A stretch of 64,000 nucleotides of DNA from CAWJFP01 sp963842155. Lineage in GTDB: Bacteria > Pseudomonadota > Alphaproteobacteria > JACZXZ01. The stretch covers positions 124,001 through 188,000 of the forward strand of contig CAWJFP010000038.1 in the NCBI GenBank assembly GCA_963842155.1. Reading direction: 5' to 3'. This document shows, piece after piece, positions 9,576 through 19,542 of this stretch. Position numbers and translations under genes: made by a program. The notes under the pieces are model-generated. The model saw only the letters and a list, made by a program, of their open reading frames with translations, did no database searches and was not told the origin of the DNA. Positions within the stretch are counted from its first letter, which is position 1; every line of letters starts with the position of its first letter.

Positions 9576-11239
9576 GGCGCGGCACGCCAAAATTCGACCC
9601 AAAGGCTGGACGGGTCCTCGTTGCCGGTCGGCTCGATGCCCGCGAGCCATTTGGGAATGACGAAGGGATCGACGCGATAGAACAGCGCGATCACCGGCAG
9701 GTCCTCGATATAGAGGGCCTGGATGCGATGCCACAGCTCGAGCCGCTTGGCACGGTCGAGCTCGATCTCCACCGCGTCGATCAGCTTGTCCATCGCGGGG
9801 TTCTTGTAGTCGGTGTAGTTCTGCCCGCTCCAGCCATTGGCGGCACTCGGCACCTCGCTCGAATGGAGGGACGAGCGCGGCACGTTCTCGGGCGAGGAGA
9901 CCCAGGCATACATGGCCATGGCGGAGAATTTGCGGTGGCTCACCGTGTCGCCGAAGAAGACGCGCGCGGGCTCGTTCCTGAGCCGCACCTCGATGCCGAC
10001 CGCGCGCCATTGGCTCTGCAGCACCTGCTCGACCAGCTCACGCATGCGGTTGCCGGCCGTGGTCATCAGCTCGAGGGCGAGCTTCTCGCCCTTCTCGTTG
10101 CGGCGTATGCCGTCGGCGCCGGCGCCCCAGCCGGCCTCGTCGAGCAACGCCGCCGCTTGCTTCGGATCGTAGCCATAGCCGGGCAGGTCCTTGGCATAGA
10201 CCCAGTCGAGCGGGTTCACGAACGAGGTGGCGGGCGGCTGGTGGCCGGCAAAGAGCTGCTTGTCGATCACGGCGCGGTCGAGCGCCAGCGCGAGCGCGCG
10301 GCGCAGGCGCAGGTCCGCGAGCACCGGGTTGTCGAGATCGAGATCGATATGCTCGTAAGTGAGGCCGGGCTTGTAGAGCACATGGAAACGGTCGCCATGC
10401 GCCGTCTCGAAGGCGAGCGCCTGGTCGAGCGTCAAGCCGAGCTCGCCCGCGATATAGTCGATGCCGCCCGAGAGCAGGTTGGCCTCCAGCGCCGCGGTGT
10501 TCTCGATCACCTTGACGAGGATGCGCTTGAAATAGGGCTTGGCGCCGTACCAGGTCCGGTTGGGCTCGAGCAGCACGAAGGCGCCGGGGGAGACTTGCGC
10601 GATTCGGTAGGGACCGAAATAGAGCCCGGGGTTGGTGGTGTCTGCATCGAAACGCGTACGCGCATGATAGTCGACAGGGCTCGCGAAGGCCGCTGCCTCG
10701 AGATGCTCGGGCAGGACCCGGAAGCCGTTGATGGCGTTGTAGTCGAAGGTGACGCGGTCGACATGGAGGGTGAAGGTCTTGTCGTCGAGCGCGTCGATCT
10801 TGAGGATGCGGCGGTAGAGCTCGGCCTCGCCGACGCCGCTTTTGGGCTCCAGCCCGACCTTCCAGGTGAAGATCACGTCCTTGGTCGTGACCGGCACCCC
10901 GTCGCCCCAGGTGGCGCCCGGCTGGATCTTGTAGGTCACCGCGATGCCGTCCTTGCCGTCGGGCGTCTTCTCGCGCTTGGCGCCGCCGTTCTCTAAGGTC
11001 GGCAGCTCGGTGCAAAGCATGCAGACGAGCTTCCAATCCTTGTCGTAGGCGGTGAAGGGGCGCTGGGCCATGGCGAGGATGAAGCTCTTCGCCACCATGG
11101 CGTCGATCGAGGGATGGAAGGTCGAGGGGAATTGCGTGATGCCGATGACGAGATCGTCCTTGGCGCGCGCGTCCGGCGCCAAGGCGATCGAGCAAAGCAG
11201 AGCGAGGGCGGCGAGCGCGAGACGGAGCCGGCCCCTCAT
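9572..11239 (-). CDS. Periplasmic substrate-binding protein, family 5 (peptide/nickel type)
   Basis: A 555-residue secreted protein. The N-terminus is a clear signal peptide (MRGRLRLALAALALLCSIALAPDARA), followed by a family 5 fold: DDLVIGITQFPSTFHPS, then GATWGDGVPVTTKDVIFTWK and the C-terminal block with YIEDLPVIALFYR. Length is in the usual 500-560 range. The M at 11239 is the only start that places the signal peptide correctly. The gene opens the transporter block after the SDR gene, seven bases away. Substrate specificity (peptide, opine or other) cannot be told from sequence. Confidence 0.93.
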   Translation of the reverse strand: MRGRLRLALAALALLCSIALAPDARAKDDLVIGITQFPSTFHPSIDAMVAKSFILAMAQRPFTAYDKDWKLVCMLCTELPTLENGGAKREKTPDGKDGIAVTYKIQPGATWGDGVPVTTKDVIFTWKVGLEPKSGVGEAELYRRILKIDALDDKTFTLHVDRVTFDYNAINGFRVLPEHLEAAAFASPVDYHARTRFDADTTNPGLYFGPYRIAQVSPGAFVLLEPNRTWYGAKPYFKRILVKVIENTAALEANLLSGGIDYIAGELGLTLDQALAFETAHGDRFHVLYKPGLTYEHIDLDLDNPVLADLRLRRALALALDRAVIDKQLFAGHQPPATSFVNPLDWVYAKDLPGYGYDPKQAAALLDEAGWGAGADGIRRNEKGEKLALELMTTAGNRMRELVEQVLQSQWRAVGIEVRLRNEPARVFFGDTVSHRKFSAMAMYAWVSSPENVPRSSLHSSEVPSAANGWSGQNYTDYKNPAMDKLIDAVEIELDRAKRLELWHRIQALYIEDLPVIALFYRVDPFVIPKWLAGIEPTGNEDPSSLWVEFWRAAP

Positions 11240-11246
11240 CGCCCGC

Positions 11247-11951
11247 TCAGACCGAGCGGGTGAGCCCGCCATCGACCCTGAGGCTCTGGCCGGTGATGTA
11301 GCCGGCGTCCTCGGAGAGGAGGAAGGCGGCCGTCTTGGCGACCTCGCTGACATGGCCATAGCGGCCCATGGGGATGGCGGCGCGGCGCTTCTCGTCCTCG
11401 GGATAGGAGTTGATGAAGCCGGGCAGGAGATTGTTCATGCGGATGCCGGCCTTGGCGTAGCGGTCGGCATAGAGCTTGGTGAAGGCGCCGAGGGCCGCGC
11501 GCAGGCTCGATGAGACGGGAAAGGCGGCGTCCGGCTCGAGCGCGCCATAGGTCGAGATATTGACGAAGGCGCCGCCACCCTGGCGCTCCATCACGGGCGT
11601 GACGAGGCGCGCCAGCCGCACGACGTTGAGGAACACGAGGTCGAGCCCGGCATGCCAGGCTTCGTCGGTCACGTCGAGCAGGGGCCCCGACGGCGGGTGG
11701 CCGGTATTGTTGACCACGCCGTCGATGCGGCCATGGGCGTCGAGCGTCGTCTCGACCAGACGCTCGAGATCGCGCGGCTCGGTGACCGATCCGGTAAGGC
11801 CGATCGCGCCCAAGCCATGGGCCAGCCCCTCCGCCCCGCCCGAGGGGGACATTAGCGCAAGCCGATAGCCGCGCGCCTTGAGTTCGACCGCGATGGCGGC
11901 GCCCATGCCGCGCCCCGCGGCGGTAACGATCGCGACCTTGGATTCGGTCAT
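11247..11951 (-). CDS. SDR-family protein with altered catalytic site
   Basis: A 234-residue short-chain dehydrogenase-like protein with a normal cofactor motif (TAAGRGMGAAIA) and C-terminus (GYITGQSLRVDGGL). NNAG reads NNTG. At the active site the usual Tyr-X3-Lys is missing: residues 145-154 read PVSSSLRAAL, with Ser/Val where Tyr is expected and Arg151 in place of Lys, although S133 in NISTYG is kept. I chose ATG 11951, which has GGGAGCC before it; an ATG four codons upstream is possible. It is the first gene of the importer operon, so it may act on the imported compound. Confidence 0.88.
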   Translation of the reverse strand: MTESKVAIVTAAGRGMGAAIAVELKARGYRLALMSPSGGAEGLAHGLGAIGLTGSVTEPRDLERLVETTLDAHGRIDGVVNNTGHPPSGPLLDVTDEAWHAGLDLVFLNVVRLARLVTPVMERQGGGAFVNISTYGALEPDAAFPVSSSLRAALGAFTKLYADRYAKAGIRMNNLLPGFINSYPEDEKRRAAIPMGRYGHVSEVAKTAAFLLSEDAGYITGQSLRVDGGLTRSV

Positions 11952-11991
11952 AGCGGCTCCCATGCTTCGACGCCGTGAAGGCTTGCGTTCA

Positions 11992-12006
11992 CTCTATAGC
12001 ATAGAG
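11992..12006. promoter_or_regulatory. Perfect inverted repeat in divergent promoter region
   Basis: CTCTAT-AGC-ATAGAG is a perfect 6-base-arm inverted repeat between the divergent importer operon (start 11951) and the cyclase gene (start about 12102). Its place, about 40 bases before the SDR start, suits an operator. No regulator gene is adjacent, so this is only a suggestion. Confidence 0.35.
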
Positions 12007-12101
12007 GGAGGCCGCGGATGAGCGGCAGAAGGAGAGGCTCGCTTCGCATTCCTTTTCCCCATGCTACCATCGCGCCGGCTTGCCGCGTCGGGGAGGGGAA
12101 A

Positions 12102-14229
12102 TTGCGTCCGTTGCGGGATTTCGAGATCTCCGTCCGCACCGCCCTCTCGATCGGCGTGGTGGCGGCCGTTCTGCTGACGGCCGCGATCGTTTATCTGCCC
12201 TGGTCGCTGGCCTCGCGCAGCAATATCGCCGATCTCAACGGCCGGCTCAACGCGCTGGTCATCCGCACGATCGCCGAGAAGATCGACGCGCTGCTCGACA
12301 ATGCGGTTGCGGCGCGCCAGGCCATCGCCACGAACCTGAGCCAAGGGGTGATCGACATCGGCGACAAGGCGAAGCGCGCCTTCCTCTTTCTCTCGTTCAT
12401 GCAGAGCCAGCCGAGCCTGACCGCGATCGAGTTCGCCCGGCCCGACGACCGCTCCTATCTCGCGCTCCGCGCCGCTGAAGGCAGCATCAGCATGGAGGAG
12501 ACACTGCCGGATGGCGCCGCCGCGACGCGCTACATGAGCGTCTACCACATCGATGCCGCCGGCGGCCTCACGCTCGAGCGCAGCATGACGAGTCCGAGCG
12601 ACTATCTGGTGACGCGGCAATTCTGGTACTTGACCGCCTTCGACAAGGACCAGGCGGTGTGGAGCAACATCTATCGCCTGCCTTCCAACGCGCGCTACGG
12701 CGTCACTACGGCCCAGGCCGTGATGCATGAGGGCGGGCTCTTGGGGGTGCTCGGCGTCTCGATCTCGCTCGACCGGCTCTCGCATTTTCTCGAACTCGAT
12801 CGAGGTGAGCCCGCACGGCGCGGTCTTCCTCACCAACATCTATGACGAGCTGGTGGCCGTGCAGAAGAGCATGATGGGCGAGGGCGAGTCGCCCCCGCAA
12901 GTGCCCAAGCTCGAGGAGGCGGCATACCCTTCGGTCAAGGTCGTAGTCGGCGCGCTCAAGGCGAACGGCACGAAGCTCGCCGCCCTCGATCGCTTGCGCC
13001 AGTTCACCTACTACGATCCCGCGCGCGGCGAGAGCTTTTTCGTGACTTTGGCGCCGCTCGCCCAGATGGAACTCGTCGCTTGCGTCGTCATCCCCGAAGC
13101 CGACCTGCTCGGCACGATCGAGCGCAACACGCGGATGCTCCTGCTCGCCCTCGCCGCCTTCCTCGTCGTCATCGTGGTGACGGCGACCCTCGTGGCGCGG
13201 CGCGCCGTCGGCCTGCCGCTCGCGCGCGTGACGGCCAACCTGAAACAGCTCGAGGATTTCCGCCTCGACAAGGTGACGGCGATCCCCTCGCGGCTCAGCG
13301 AGATCCGCCAGGTGTCGGCCGCGACGATGCGGATGAGCGCGAGCCTCGCCTCTTTCAAGAAATATATCCCGACCGAGCTGGTGCGCAGCCTGTTCGCGCG
13401 CGGGATAGAAGCCGAGCTCGGCGGCGAGCGGCGCGAGCTCACCATCCTCTTCATGGACCTCGCCAACTTCACCCAGGTTGCCGAGCGGCTGGGCGAGGCG
13501 GTGGTCGAGTTCCTCGGCCTCTATCTCAGCGAGATGTCGGCGCAAATCCAAGCGGAGCAAGGGACCATCGACAAATATATCGGCGATGCCGTGATGGCGT
13601 TCTGGGGCGCGCCGGAGCCTAGCGAGCGTCATGCGATCCAGGCCTGCCGCGCGGCGCTCGCCTGCCAGGCGCGACTTGCGGAGCTGCGCGCGGCCGTGCG
13701 CGACGGCGATATGTCGGGCCTGGAGATGCCGACCCTGACCGCGCGCATCGGAGTCAATACGGGCCTGGTGCTGGTCGGCAATGTGGGCAGCCACGATCGG
13801 CTCAACTATACGGTGATCGGCGATCCGGTGAACGTGGCAAGCCGCCTCGAGATGCTCAACAAGCTCTACGGCACCTCCATCATCATCGGCGAGCGCACGC
13901 GCGAGGAGGCGGGCGAGGAGATCGTCGTGCGGCCGCTCGACCGGGTTGCGGTCTACGGCAAGGAGATGGGCCTCGAGATGTACGAACTCGTCTCGTTGGC
14001 GAGCGACGCAACGGTCGAGATGAAGGAATGGATCGCGCTCTACGAGGAGGGGCGCGCGGCGCTTATTGCGCGCGATTGGGACCGCGCGATCGCGCTCTTC
14101 CGCCAAGTGATCGCGCGCCGCGGCGGCCATGACAGCGTCTCCGAGCTCCAGATCGCGCGCGCGGACGGCTTCAAGACGGCGCCGCCGCCGCCCGATTGGG
14201 ACGGGCTCGTGGTGATGGAGTCGAAATGA
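12102..14229 (+). CDS. Membrane sensor class III adenylate/guanylate cyclase (frame broken by one base)
   Basis: One gene read in two frames; the change is near 12,795, where one extra base in CTCGAACTCG breaks the frame. Removing it gives a 708-residue protein. It has a membrane segment (SIGVVAAVLLTAAIVYLPW), a Cache-like sensor region facing the periplasm, a second membrane segment (LLLALAAFLVVIVVTATL), a HAMP-like linker and a class III cyclase domain. That domain shows metal aspartates in ILFMDLANFT and YIGDAVMAFWG and the NVASR stretch. A C-terminal helical tail follows. The likely start is TTG 12102 with GGGGAGGGG before it. The product would make cAMP (or cGMP) in response to an outside signal. 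The break is probably a sequencing error. Confidence 0.85.
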
Positions 14230-14331
14230 GGGCAGCGAGGGCGAGCCGCGCGCCGGGGAATCGATACACGCGGCCAAGAGTCGTTCAACTGCGATTGAGT
14301 CACTTGTGGCTGGCGAGCTACCCGCAATTTC

Positions 14332-14754
14332 TCAGCCTCGCAAGGAGCGGTCGGGGCGCGGTAACAGAAGGCCATCGCCTTGCGGCGGCGCTGCGCTAGC
14401 GGCAAGCGGCTGTGTAACGGACGCCGTATTGGCGAAGTGCTGCCGCAGGGAACTCATGCTTGCGGCAGCTCTGGACGTATTCTCTTCGACATCGATAAAA
14501 ATTTGAGCGACTTCACCTATGAAAATCGAGATAAGCCCCGCAAAGGCGATGCCCAGGGCCACGCCGATTTTGGCCAAGCCCTGAATGGCCTCCAGCGGAA
14601 TTGATGCCGAATATTGGTTGTTGTTATAGGCTTGGAAGGCACGCGCGAAATCTACTATCCCCCACGTCAGGACTAATATGGCCAAGATCACCGCCACCCA
14701 GCCGATGAATCTCAGCAAAGCCGCTATAGTCCGAACGACAGGATATTTCGACAT
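14332..14754 (-). CDS. Small membrane protein of unknown function
   Basis: A 140-residue protein with two predicted membrane segments: FIGWVAVILAILVLTWGIVDFA near residues 16-37 and IGVALGIAFAGLISIFIGEVAQIFI near 63-87. A hydrophilic tail ends in proline and arginine. ATG 14754 is preceded by AAGGGGGAT. I do not recognise a family. Before the island arrived the gene lay directly downstream of kynA on the same strand; now a copy of the kynA end sits just upstream of its ribosome site. Confidence 0.7.
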   Translation of the reverse strand: MSKYPVVRTIAALLRFIGWVAVILAILVLTWGIVDFARAFQAYNNNQYSASIPLEAIQGLAKIGVALGIAFAGLISIFIGEVAQIFIDVEENTSRAAASMSSLRQHFANTASVTQPLAASAAPPQGDGLLLPRPDRSLRG

Positions 14755-14773
14755 TCATCCCCCTTGGCAGCTA

Positions 14774-14948
14774 CCTCAGATCTCCGTCCTGACCTCCCAG
14801 AGCTCGGGGAAGAAGCGGATGTCGAGCGCCTGCCTCAGATAGGCGACGCCGGCGGTGCCGCCGGTGCCTGGCTTGCCGCCGATGATGCGCTCGACGGTGG
14901 TGACATGGCGGAAGCGCCATTGCTGGAAGGCGTCCTCGATGTCGAGCA
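14774..14948 (-). repeat. Left direct repeat: duplicated 3' end of kynA
   Basis: These 175 bases match 19722-19896 at 173 positions (differences at 14854 and 14869). They contain the last 56 or so codons of kynA including its stop, on the same strand. At 14949 the match ends sharply. The copy has no start codon in frame and is a remnant. Together with the second copy it brackets the restriction-modification island. Confidence 0.95.
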
Positions 14949-15000
14949 AAATAGCTGACGCAAGATGCGTGGTGCAATCCGACAGTTCTCGCCAACAATC

Positions 15001-16197
15001 TTAGATAAAGCGCCACCAAGTTGCACGGTCGGCATCGCTGATTGTCATTTGCGTGGTCCCATCACGCCTCCCCTCTTCGAGGGATGTCATAATCTGATTT
15101 CCCTGCGGTGAGCCCACATCGTAGGCTTCATACACAATACCCTCCGGTGTTTTCTCGAATCGGGCGACGGGCTGGACGAAGTCCTTCATTTCCGGCATTT
15201 CGAGCTTTATCGTGTTCCTAGTCCCTCTGGCGGATGCTTCGATTATGCCATGCACTTCAGCGGAATGAGTGCTTCGAACTTCGCTTGAGCCGGTGAAAAA
15301 GGTATCCACAACGCGAAATGGGATCTGTGTTTGGGTCGGTCGGTCGGTTACAGACGCTTTTCTCAGGCGCATCAGAAGAACCGTTCCCGCTGCTACAGTT
15401 GCCGCACCTGCAACCGGGACCGGGCCAGGGCTCCGCGGCGCGCGTGCCGCAGCAGAGGCTGCCGAGCGGGCGGCGGAGCGTACCGGCGTCGCAAATCGCC
15501 TTGAAGCAAATAAAGGCGGCGTGTCACGGCGGGAACTCGCGGTTCTTTTCCGCTGTTGAGCTCTGGCCGCTGCTTCGTCGGGCAAATAGCCCTTGCCGAT
15601 CAGGTGGTCGAGGAAATCGCTATCGAGCCGAACGGCAAGCCGGCCTGTAGTGTCCTTCCATGACGAGAGCGCATCAAGCGCCTGCGCTATGACGGTCGAG
15701 TTCACGCTGGTATCGACCTGTAAGCCAGCCTCCACGTTCACATATAGTCCGGACTCAGTGATATTATTTGATCCCACAATGAGGCGTGCCTCCTCCTCAT
15801 TGCGGAATAGGTACAGCTTCGGATGGAAAATGCTTCCAGCTTCGTTGTGATACACGAAAGTTTCGCAGTGCCCGTGTTGTTCTAGGTCAAGAAGGGCCTG
15901 TAAGCCCTCGCGCGTTGTGTTCTGAAGATCGATTCCAACAATGATTGATAGCCGACCACCGTGCTGTAGAAAGTTGGCGAGGCGATCGGATAGGTAGGCC
16001 ATGCCCGAGGCCCGGACCCACGCTACAGCGATGTCGAGCGTGTCCCAGAACGGATTGATCTGATCAACTTGATCCACATGCCGGAGCAGCTCCGTGCCAA
16101 ACCGAACCGCTAGCGGCTGGTTGTAAAACACAGCTCTTGCCCCCACCACTTGGTCATGATTGCAAAGAAGGCCGCACCGGCTCCCCATCGGCCTCAA
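15001..16197 (-). CDS. PLD-family nuclease, probable restriction endonuclease
   Basis: A 398-residue protein (from ATG 16197). Residues 122-147 hold a single HKD-type motif: FHPKLYLF (H125, K127) followed by LIVGSNNITESG. One HKD copy means the active site would form in a dimer, as in the PLD-type restriction enzymes BfiI and NgoFVII. An Arg/Ala-rich linker with a short hydrophobic stretch (PVAGAATVAAGTVLLM) around 255-275 joins a distinct C-terminal domain that may bind DNA. The gene overlaps the methylase end; a GTG at 16149 is an alternative start just downstream of it. Its place after two methylases supports an R-M role; cleavage specificity is unknown. Confidence 0.75.
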   Translation of the reverse strand: MRPMGSRCGLLCNHDQVVGARAVFYNQPLAVRFGTELLRHVDQVDQINPFWDTLDIAVAWVRASGMAYLSDRLANFLQHGGRLSIIVGIDLQNTTREGLQALLDLEQHGHCETFVYHNEAGSIFHPKLYLFRNEEEARLIVGSNNITESGLYVNVEAGLQVDTSVNSTVIAQALDALSSWKDTTGRLAVRLDSDFLDHLIGKGYLPDEAAARAQQRKRTASSRRDTPPLFASRRFATPVRSAARSAASAAARAPRSPGPVPVAGAATVAAGTVLLMRLRKASVTDRPTQTQIPFRVVDTFFTGSSEVRSTHSAEVHGIIEASARGTRNTIKLEMPEMKDFVQPVARFEKTPEGIVYEAYDVGSPQGNQIMTSLEEGRRDGTTQMTISDADRATWWRFI

Positions 16198-17083
16198 GCG
16201 CGTCGGAGTGGATGACTCGCTCCATGCCGGCCATTAAGTCCTTGTAAGGCTTCACCTTCGGTCCCTTGGTCTTGGTTAGAGGCGGCTTGGCGAAAATGAG
16301 AACGTACTCGTGGACGTTTTTGAACAGGAAGTTGGGTGGATAAGGATAGCTTCCGAATATCGGGCGCTGCGCACCGTACGATCCCCATTTTCCGCCTGAT
16401 CCATCTTTCGACCAGATGATTTCGTTGACCATCACGAATCCGATGTCGCGCAGCTGGACCGCGAGGTCGGTAGCGAGCGGAAATGTTAGCAAACCGTGAT
16501 CTGTGTGCTGGTTAACATTGGCCGTCACGACGCAGATTTTGCGGCCAGACACCAGAACCCGGAAGCATTCCTCGAAGACCGGGCGTGTCGACTTAAGGAA
16601 GGAGGCGTAACTGGCGATGTTGCCGAGATTTTCATCGCCGCTGCCGTAGTTTGCTTTGTTCCAGTACGGTGGACTGGTGACCACAAGACCAACAGTATCG
16701 TCCTTGATGAAGTCGAGTTTCCGGCTGTCGGCACGCACCGCGATAAGAGATTCAAAATCTGGCCCGTGGCCGTTATGAATCTTGCGGCACTCATTCTTGA
16801 TGGTGCGGACGTAATCGGCATTCTGGTCGACGCACACAGCACGCCTACCGAGGGGAATGACGGCGCGAGCTGTCGTTCCGGTACCAGCAAAGGGATCGAG
16901 AACCGTCTCGCCGTAAAAGCTAAACAGCTTTGCAAGGCGAAGCGGTATCTCTTCAGGGAATACTGCCGGATGATCATCCCGGCTCGTGTTGGCGATGGTC
17001 CAGACGGTCTTTGTATACTCCCGCCACTCTTCCTTCGTGACTCTACTCTTTTCTTTGATCCGCTGGCTGATCGCCTTTGTCAT
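16154..17083 (-). CDS. DNA methyltransferase, N6/N4 family (probable N4-cytosine)
   Basis: A 309-residue amino-methyltransferase. S-adenosylmethionine motif I is LDPFAGTGTT (residues 62-71) and catalytic motif IV is TSPPYW (136-141); an SPPY form is typical of N4-cytosine enzymes. Motif I precedes motif IV, so the order is gamma-like. The ATG at 17083 overlaps the upstream methylase stop (ATGA) and has GGAGG before it. It would protect the host site of the neighbouring nuclease. Confidence 0.9.
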   Translation of the reverse strand: MTKAISQRIKEKSRVTKEEWREYTKTVWTIANTSRDDHPAVFPEEIPLRLAKLFSFYGETVLDPFAGTGTTARAVIPLGRRAVCVDQNADYVRTIKNECRKIHNGHGPDFESLIAVRADSRKLDFIKDDTVGLVVTSPPYWNKANYGSGDENLGNIASYASFLKSTRPVFEECFRVLVSGRKICVVTANVNQHTDHGLLTFPLATDLAVQLRDIGFVMVNEIIWSKDGSGGKWGSYGAQRPIFGSYPYPPNFLFKNVHEYVLIFAKPPLTKTKGPKVKPYKDLMAGMERVIHSDALEADGEPVRPSLQS

Positions 17084-19282
17084 ATCCCCTCCTGTTCGTC
17101 GGTTCCTGAGTTTGTGTGAACGCGCAGCGTGACTGCGACCGTGCGCGCGGTGAACTGCTGAAGTTCGTCAACGAAAGTTGTCTGGAGACCGGCGAGATCG
17201 GCCAGAACCTGATCGATCTTACGTCTTATGGCGTCATGCCCGTTAGGGGTAAACGCCAGAGACGTTCGCCCGCGGTTGAGACTGATGATGGGGCTGATTC
17301 GGATTGTAGACCAAAGCTCCTCGCCATATCGCGAAAGCGCTTCTCCTGGCGGACCGCTCAACGCGTCGAGGCCGAAGGGAAACTCGCAAAGAAAGCGTCC
17401 AGACACGTGGAAACCATCACCATGCGCATGCCACCACCAATATGCGAGATGGCTTGATAGCAGCGCAAAGACTGCAAGCGCGTCGTGATGCGAAGCACAT
17501 GTGATGGCGTGCAACGGATGCTCTGAGAGAAGTCACATACTTCTGAGGGAGACCACACGGCTTCAGAAAGATGTTAAGAAAGTTATAGGCGGTCGGTCCA
17601 ACAAAGACCGTTTGCTCGTTGGCGTTCATTGCAGTAGCCAGAGATCGCCGCCCGATGTCTTGCACCGCTCGCTCAAGACGACTCCAGCGGGTGACCAGCG
17701 TCTCAAGAGCCACAGCTTGACGTGCGCCATCAATTTTTGGAATGCCACCGCGGATGTCACCGCCAATGGCTGTGAAGCTCAGGCTTTTGAACATTAGGGA
17801 GCGGCCGTCGCCGCGCCACTTGCGGAGCGGCCCTGTCGCCAGCACGGTATTTTTGTCGTGTGGTGCCCTCGACCAGAGCACGATGGCATTCCTTGTCTTT
17901 ACGTCCTCGCCGAATAATGCGTGCGGTTCCCTATCGAAAAACGCAAAGCGCCATCGCCCTCGCGTCTCGCCGATCAGCTTCCGCGCGGCGGCAAACTGCG
18001 GACCAACGTTGCAGGCGATGGAGAGCGGAAGAACAAGTGCTCCGGCGCTCGCCTCTGGAGCGGCCAGCTGGATCATCTGTTCGATGAATGCAAGATAGAT
18101 TTCGGCGCCCGGCTGTTGCTTGACGGCAATTGTCCGAAACACGCTTCCGATCTCGGAGAGGTCGGCACGCGCGCCTAGGTCTGCATAGGGCGGATTTCCC
18201 AGCACCACAGCCGGCCCGTCTTGGAGCGCTGGGAACAGGCGGTGGATAGGGATACGACCTCGATCACTGCGGTTCTCTTGAATATCCGACGGCGCCTGCG
18301 CGGCTGGATTAATCCGCAAAGCGTCGATGCGGGCGAAGTTGCGCCGCATCCGCTGCCATAAGGCGACGGGAGGCAAGCCTGTAGCTGCGGGATCTGTCGG
18401 GATGTCGGTGACGATGACGAAGGACGTGGCGTCCAGTGCCCAAGGATCGATGTCGGCGCCAAACAGGCATTCGGACGCGAGCGAAAGTGCGTCAGTGCCC
18501 GGAAAGCGGCGCCGCAGTTCAACAAAGGCAGCTTTGAGAAACACGCCGGTGCCACAGGCAGGATCGAACACCGGCAGCGGCAGGTCTGCGCCCAGTGCAT
18601 CAAGGCAGGCACCGGCCATGTATTCGGCGACATCTGCGGGCGTATAGAAAACGCCGTTGGCCCGTTTCCGGGAACGCGCCGTTCTGGTCGATGGATCGCG
18701 CCTGACGCTTAGCCTGCTGCCCGGCCCGTGAGGGTCGAGGATGTATGGGAGCAAGTCAAGGTACGCGGCTGTATCGGCCTGCTCTCTGAGCGATTTCTCT
18801 GCTGTGGCAACTGCGTCGGCCGAGGGGATCGCAGTCAAGCTGTCGGCGGGGTCGCCTCCGAAGAACCACCGCTCAGCGCCGCGGAGAGATGCCGATATGG
18901 GAATTTTCTTGCCGGCCACGCCAACGATCCACATGCCAGCAATGAACCATGCGGCCATTTCCGTATCGGATCGGCAAACTTCGCTGCCGTAGTCGGCACC
19001 TTGCAGCGGACGCATACATCGGGCGATGTCCTCGTGCGGTTTGCGCGCGAGGGACGCGGACAACACACCGACAGCCTCTCGGATCGGGTTTCCGTAGAAC
19101 TCCGCGGCTGTTGAGAGAACATGGCCACGATGAGGAACAGCCAGACGGAACGTCTGCTCCATACCCGCGTGCCAGCGCGCCGACCCTGTGCTCACCTCGC
19201 TTTCTGAAATCGCACATCCGGGAAACGCCATCTCTTGAAGGGCATCGCCTCGGGATCGCATTCCAAGGGTCGGCGCGGGCAA
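17080..19282 (-). CDS. Eco57I-like N6-adenine DNA methyltransferase (frame broken by one base)
   Basis: One gene in two frames. The first part (19282 down to about 17,530) has FYTPADVAEYM, motif I FDPACGTGVF (239-248) and motif IV GNPPY (362-366), the arrangement of the Eco57I/type IIG methylase group. The second part (from LHAITCASHHDALAVF) continues the target-recognition-like C-terminus (WWWHAHGDGFHVSGRF) and ends at 17080. Removing one A of the AA at 17530-17531 gives KYVTLSEHPLHAIT across the join and a 733-residue protein. The start is a TTG at 19282 with GGAGGAGG five bases before it. Whether a nuclease domain lies in the N-terminal 200 residues is unclear; none was recognised. It forms an operon with both downstream genes. 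Confidence 0.85.
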
Positions 19283-19294
19283 AGTCCTCCTCCT

Positions 19295-19495
19295 TCAAGT
19301 TTTGTGTTTGTCGGCGAGCCGTAAGGCAAGCTCGGGCTGTCCGCGCTCACCGTACTTGTCGAGGAAGTCACGTATCGCCTGTCGTGTCAGCCAAGAGGCA
19401 GAGACTTCCATCCGCTCGGCGAGCTTTCCCAGCGCCGTGTAATCATTCTTGTCGAGGCTAATCGTCGCGCGTACGAGGCGCTTCTTTGCCGCCAT
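19295..19495 (-). CDS. Ribbon-helix-helix (CopG-like) protein
   Basis: A 66-residue basic protein from ATG 19495: KKRLVRATISLDKNDYTALG forms the ribbon and first helix, and a second helix follows (SASWLTRQAIRDFLDKY). This is the RHH DNA-binding fold of CopG/Arc regulators. It ends 12 bases before the Eco57I-like methylase. It is likely the island's controller, in the role played by C-proteins of other R-M systems. An alternative ATG at 19522 would add nine residues. Confidence 0.8.
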   Translation of the reverse strand: MAAKKRLVRATISLDKNDYTALGKLAERMEVSASWLTRQAIRDFLDKYGERGQPELALRLADKHKT

Positions 19496-19542
19496 GCCCG
19501 GGCCTCCCGCGTAGACCTCCAATCATCATAGCATATCCGGGC

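Noticed and set aside
14764..15035. The left kynA copy as a functional gene or small protein
   Set aside because: Only the last 175 bases are present, with no in-frame start near the break and a stop a few codons upstream.
17525..17545. A short TC run at the methylase frame break as a phase-variation switch
   Set aside because: Only about three TC units; the break is explained better by one extra base in a doubled A, as at seven other sites in the window.
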